A stretch of DNA of 7,836 bases from an uncultured Lachnospiraceae bacterium (GTDB lineage Bacteria > Bacillota > Clostridia > Lachnospirales > Lachnospiraceae), in NCBI GenBank assembly GCA_902797475.1, contig CADBTG010000272.1:1-7836 (forward strand), written 5' to 3'. The position numbers were made by a program, and so were the translations under genes. Shown here one piece after another: positions 5,656-7,836 of this stretch. Within the stretch, counting starts at the first letter, position 1, and each line of letters opens with the position of its first letter. A model generated the notes under the pieces. It did no database searches. It was given only the letters and a program-made list of their open reading frames with translations, and was not told the origin of the DNA.

Positions 5656-6309
5656 TCACAGAAGAATTACCTCTGAGCCGTCGAGCGAATAGGAGACGGG
5701 GTCTTTGATTTCGGTTTCCGCTTTTCCGGAGGTGGCATCGGACAGGGCGGAAAGAAAACCGTTCAGCGCCTCGGGCGGTACGAGAAGGGAAACCTTCACG
5801 TCGGCCCCGTAATCGGAGGAAAGCACGGGATACGAACCGTTTCCGGCAAGGAACAGAAGCTTTCCGATGCCGTTATAATCGGTCACGATGTCAACCGGAA
5901 TGCCGGTCAGCTTATCAAGCGTTTTGCAATGGCGGATGCCTTCGGTGACGGCATCGCGGTAAGCCCGCGTCAGTCCGCCGGTTCCGAGCAGAATCCCGCC
6001 GAAATACCGTGTCACGACAACAACGGCGTTTCGGATGCCGGAGGCAAGAAGGGCATCAAGCATCGGTCTTCCGGCCGTGTGCGGCGGTTCCCCGTCGTCA
6101 CTGCAGCGGCAGAGCTCGGCCCGGTCACCGATGACATAGGCATAGCAGTTATGTCTCGCATCCCAGTAACGCTTTTTGATCTGTTCGATAAAGAGTAACG
6201 CTTCCTCTTCGGAAGTGACGGGCTGCAGCGTGGCAAGAAAACGGGATCTTTTCTCCGTAATCTCGCCCTGTCCCCCTTCCTTCAGATAGCGGATCGGTTC
6301 ATCCGGCAT
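5656..6309 (-). CDS. yigZ: IMPACT-family protein YigZ/YvyE
   Basis: This 217-residue protein belongs to the UPF0029/IMPACT family, present in most bacteria and related to the N-terminal part of eukaryotic IMPACT. The biochemical role of the bacterial proteins is not settled. The conserved core is complete: KRSRFLATLQPV (20-31), DARHNCYAY (50-58), SDDGEPPHTAGRPML (70-84) and RYFGGILLGTGGLTRAY (101-117). A C-terminal ferredoxin-like domain of about 80 residues follows (about 138-217), so the length is normal for the family. The start at 6309 has AAAGGA 8 nt upstream. It follows the DUF4250 gene by 85 nt on the same strand, and a hairpin (6384-6415) lies between them. I could not find a convincing leftward promoter in that gap, so it may be co-transcribed with DUF4250. 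Confidence 0.95.
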   Translation of the reverse strand: MPDEPIRYLKEGGQGEITEKRSRFLATLQPVTSEEEALLFIEQIKKRYWDARHNCYAYVIGDRAELCRCSDDGEPPHTAGRPMLDALLASGIRNAVVVVTRYFGGILLGTGGLTRAYRDAVTEGIRHCKTLDKLTGIPVDIVTDYNGIGKLLFLAGNGSYPVLSSDYGADVKVSLLVPPEALNGFLSALSDATSGKAETEIKDPVSYSLDGSEVILL

Positions 6310-6335
6310 GGGAAAGTCCTTTCGCGGCTTCGTGG

Positions 6336-6364
6336 TTGTAAAACATCGGAAACAGTGTTATAAT
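6336..6364 (+). promoter_or_regulatory. Strong rightward promoter antisense to DUF4250, possibly for rarA
   Basis: TTGTAA (6336-6341) and a perfect TATAAT (6359-6364) are spaced by exactly 17 bp on the plus strand. The presumed start near 6371 faces right, into the back of the leftward DUF4250 gene. The only rightward gene ahead is rarA, whose ATG is 300 nt further on. Only weak promoter-like sequences exist closer to rarA (for example TATTAG at 6591-6596). It could therefore drive rarA through a long leader or make an antisense RNA to DUF4250. It lies in the yigZ/DUF4250 gap. Confidence 0.6.
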
Positions 6365-6383
6365 AATTCTGTATGGGTATTAT

Positions 6384-6415
6384 TCGGAAACGGCTTAATG
6401 AAAGCGGTTTTCCGA
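6384..6415. terminator. Hairpin at the 3' end of the DUF4250 gene, weak terminator candidate
   Basis: TCGGAAA (6384-6390) pairs with TTTCCGA (6409-6415), and inside it GCTT (6393-6396) pairs with AAGC (6402-6405) around a 5-nt loop. The structure spans the DUF4250 stop codon (6395-6397). The leftward sequence after it is ATAATACCC, not a proper T-run, so termination would be partial at best and read-through into yigZ is likely. In the rightward direction it would be the first hairpin of a transcript starting at about 6371. Confidence 0.4.
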
Positions 6416-6571
6416 TTCATCATACCGGTATCCGGCCTTAGTAAGCTTCCCGATGATCGCCTCTTCGGAGACATCCTCCGCAGCGCAGAGCTCATCGAGG
6501 CTGTCGTAAGAATCCCGCAGGCGGGTATTGATTACGGACAGCAGGATATCGGGATCTTCCGGCAGATTCAT
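6395..6571 (-). CDS. DUF4250 family small protein
   Basis: This 58-residue soluble protein begins MNLPEDPDILLSVINTRLRD and closely fits the pattern of DUF4250, a small family common in Clostridia. It has an N-terminal NLPxDP, a helix LLSVINTRLRDSYDSLDELC, then an E-rich turn, an AIIGKLTKAGYRYDESENRFH end, and no cysteine pairs. Its function is unknown to me. The spacing of the helices suggests a small helical DNA-binding-like or adaptor fold, but this is a guess. The start at 6571 is chosen because GGGAGGA lies 7 nt upstream and the family begins at MNLP. The alternatives at 6577 and 6586 overlap or precede the binding site. It has its own promoter (6615-6643), points away from rarA and precedes yigZ. 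Confidence 0.88.
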   Translation of the reverse strand: MNLPEDPDILLSVINTRLRDSYDSLDELCAAEDVSEEAIIGKLTKAGYRYDESENRFH

Positions 6572-6600
6572 GGGCATTCCTCCCAAACGGTATTAGCGGA

Positions 6601-6667
6601 TGTCCGCCGAAGAGACTATAGCACATTTTCCCGAAAAAGACAATTCCCGCAGGGGGAAAGGCGGACA
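6601..6667 (+). promoter_or_regulatory. Inverted repeat that could mask the rarA ribosome binding site
   Basis: TGTCCGCC (6601-6608) is perfectly complementary to GGCGGACA (6660-6667), which ends 3 nt before the rarA ATG. Immediately inside the right arm, GGGAAA (6654-6659) can pair with TTTCCC (6627-6632). The right-hand 14 nt, which include the likely Shine-Dalgarno AAAGG (6657-6661), would then be fully paired in a rightward RNA starting upstream of 6601. A competing local stem, TTCCC (6644-6648) with GGGAA (6654-6658), also exists. The left arm ends at the likely start of the opposing DUF4250 transcript. Confidence 0.4.
6615..6643 (-). promoter_or_regulatory. Sigma-A-type promoter for DUF4250 (and perhaps yigZ)
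   Basis: On the minus strand TTGTCT (6638-6643) and TATAGT (6615-6620) are separated by 17 bp. The start would be near 6608, giving a leader of about 37 nt with GGGAGGA before the DUF4250 ATG at 6571. It lies inside the 99-bp gap between the divergent DUF4250 and rarA genes. Confidence 0.7.
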
Positions 6668-6670
6668 GCA

Positions 6671-7836
6671 ATGGACCTGTTTTCCTATATGCACGAGAAT
6701 GCCGTTAAAAAGCAGGCGCCGCTCGCTTCGAGAATGCGTCCGCGGACGCTTGATGAGGTTGTGGGGCAGTCCCATATCATCGGGCATGACAAACTGCTTT
6801 ACCGTGCCATTACGGCCGACCAGCTTCGGTCCGTCATATTCTACGGCCCTCCGGGAACCGGAAAGACTACGCTTGCAAGGGTCATCGCCGGAACGACGAA
6901 GGGCGAATTCCGCCAGATCAACGCCACTTCCGCAGGCAAAAAGGACATGGAGGAGGTTGTTGAGGAGGCAAAGAAGATTCTCGGCATGGAGGGACGAAAG
7001 ACCGTTCTGTTCATCGACGAGATTCACCGCTTCAATAAAAGCCAGCAGGATTATCTGCTGCCGTTCGTCGAGGACGGCACCGTGATTCTGGTCGGAGCCA
7101 CGACCGAGAATCCGTATTTTGAAGTGAACGGGGCTTTGCTGTCCCGCTCCATCATCTTTGAATTAAAGCCGCTTACAAAGGACGAAATCGTCGGTCTTTT
7201 AAAGACTGCGATGACGGACAATGAACGCGGGCTCGGACTATATAACGCAGAGATAGCAGACGAAGCGCTTTCGTTCATCGCCGATGTTGCGAACGGAGAT
7301 GCGAGAAGAGCGCTGAACGCCCTGGAGCTCGGGGTTCTGACGACGGCTCCGGATTCGGACGGCGTTACGAGAATCACGCTTTCGGTTGCCGAGGAATGCA
7401 TTCAGAAGCGGGCCGTCCGGTATGATAAGGACGGGGACAACCACTATGATACGATTTCCGCATTTATCAAAAGCATGCGCGGGTCGGATCCGGATGCGGC
7501 GGTGTATTACCTCGCGAGGATGCTTTATGCGGGCGAGAGTGTGACATTTGTCGCGAGAAGAATCATGATCTGCGCGGCAGAAGACGTCGGGAACGCGGAT
7601 CCGCAGGCACTTCAGGTTGCCGTGGCGGCGGCTTTGGCAGCGGAGCGGATCGGCATGCCGGAATCCGGAATCATTCTTTCGCAGGCAGCTGCGTATGTGG
7701 CCTGCGCGCCGAAGAGCAATTCCGCGGTAAATGCCATCGACAGCGCCATGGAAGCAGTTCGAAGCGAGAAAACTCCGGCCATACCGCCTTATCTGCAGGA
7801 TGCGCACTACAAGGGCGCGGCGGAGCTCGGCCGCGG
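6671..7836 (+). CDS. rarA: RarA (MgsA) replication-associated AAA+ ATPase, C-terminus beyond window
   Basis: RarA is a cytoplasmic AAA+ ATPase related to the clamp-loader family. It acts with single-strand-binding protein at stalled or gapped replication forks. The open frame runs from ATG at 6671 to the window end, 388 codons without a stop. Visible motifs are ASRMRPRTLDEVVGQSHI (19-36), Walker A GPPGTGKTT (59-67), Walker B LFIDEIHRF (113-121), sensor 1 GATTENP (142-148), the arginine-finger region ALLSRS (155-160, Arg159) and sensor 2 GDARRAL (209-215). Further on, MICAAEDVGNADP (299-311) and PPYLQDAHYKGA (372-383) are typical of the RarA tetramerisation and C-terminal domains. By family length only about 50 residues should be missing. 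AAAGG at 6657-6661 is the likely ribosome binding site. No strong promoter lies close upstream: see the elements at 6336-6364 and 6601-6667. It diverges from DUF4250. Confidence 0.95.
   Translation, partial: MDLFSYMHENAVKKQAPLASRMRPRTLDEVVGQSHIIGHDKLLYRAITADQLRSVIFYGPPGTGKTTLARVIAGTTKGEFRQINATSAGKKDMEEVVEEAKKILGMEGRKTVLFIDEIHRFNKSQQDYLLPFVEDGTVILVGATTENPYFEVNGALLSRSIIFELKPLTKDEIVGLLKTAMTDNERGLGLYNAEIADEALSFIADVANGDARRALNALELGVLTTAPDSDGVTRITLSVAEECIQKRAVRYDKDGDNHYDTISAFIKSMRGSDPDAAVYYLARMLYAGESVTFVARRIMICAAEDVGNADPQALQVAVAAALAAERIGMPESGIILSQAAAYVACAPKSNSAVNAIDSAMEAVRSEKTPAIPPYLQDAHYKGAAELGR

Noticed and set aside
6593..7027. 144-codon minus-strand open frame opposite rarA
   Set aside because: It is antisense to the Walker A/B region of a well-conserved gene and has no family resemblance.
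7238..7807. 189-codon minus-strand open frame opposite rarA
   Set aside because: It is arginine-rich shadow sequence of the conserved RarA frame, without a credible start or domain.

Overview
The window looks like a chromosomal segment of a moderately GC-rich member of the Clostridia, most likely Lachnospiraceae or a close relative. This is inferred from the two small proteins of the DUF6472 and DUF4250 types, a long class A penicillin-binding protein of the clostridial kind with a cysteine-bearing tail, sigma-A-like promoters with 17-18 bp spacers, and strong GGAGG-type ribosome binding sites. I see no phage, transposon, CRISPR or integron signature. The protein genes are largely housekeeping.

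Layout, left to right. (1) The 5' 66 nt of a tRNA-Val (anticodon CAC) read leftward and cut by the window edge. A good leftward promoter (203-231) lies about 140 bp upstream, and the leader between them holds three consecutive inverted repeats. (2) A leftward MFS sugar-type transporter (239-1546), diverging from (3) a rightward multi-pass membrane protein of unknown function (1696-2337) with its own promoter. (4) A convergent intergenic region (2338-2527). It carries a very long leftward terminator-type hairpin overlapping the 3' end of the membrane-protein gene, and upstream of it a promoter-like element and a second hairpin. Together these look like a small RNA of about 150 nt. (5) A leftward block made of a class A PBP (2769-5516, own promoter at 5558-5587) followed by a 61-residue DUF6472 protein (2528-2713). 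(6) yigZ of the IMPACT family (5656-6309) and a 58-residue DUF4250 protein (6395-6571), both leftward, with a clear promoter in front of the latter. (7) rarA, rightward, from 6671 to the window end, about 388 codons present and the C-terminus missing.

How the parts relate: the PBP builds and cross-links peptidoglycan, and DUF6472 is its downstream partner by position only. RarA handles stalled replication forks. YigZ is a conserved IMPACT-family protein of uncertain biochemical role. The transporter and the unknown membrane protein share a divergent intergenic region of 149 bp.

The non-coding parts are the most interesting. They are the putative sRNA between the convergent genes, a rightward promoter (6336-6364) whose transcript would run antisense through all of DUF4250 toward rarA, an inverted repeat that could mask the rarA ribosome binding site, the structured leader before tRNA-Val, and a dyad upstream of the PBP promoter. 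No stretch longer than about 300 bases lacks a gene.
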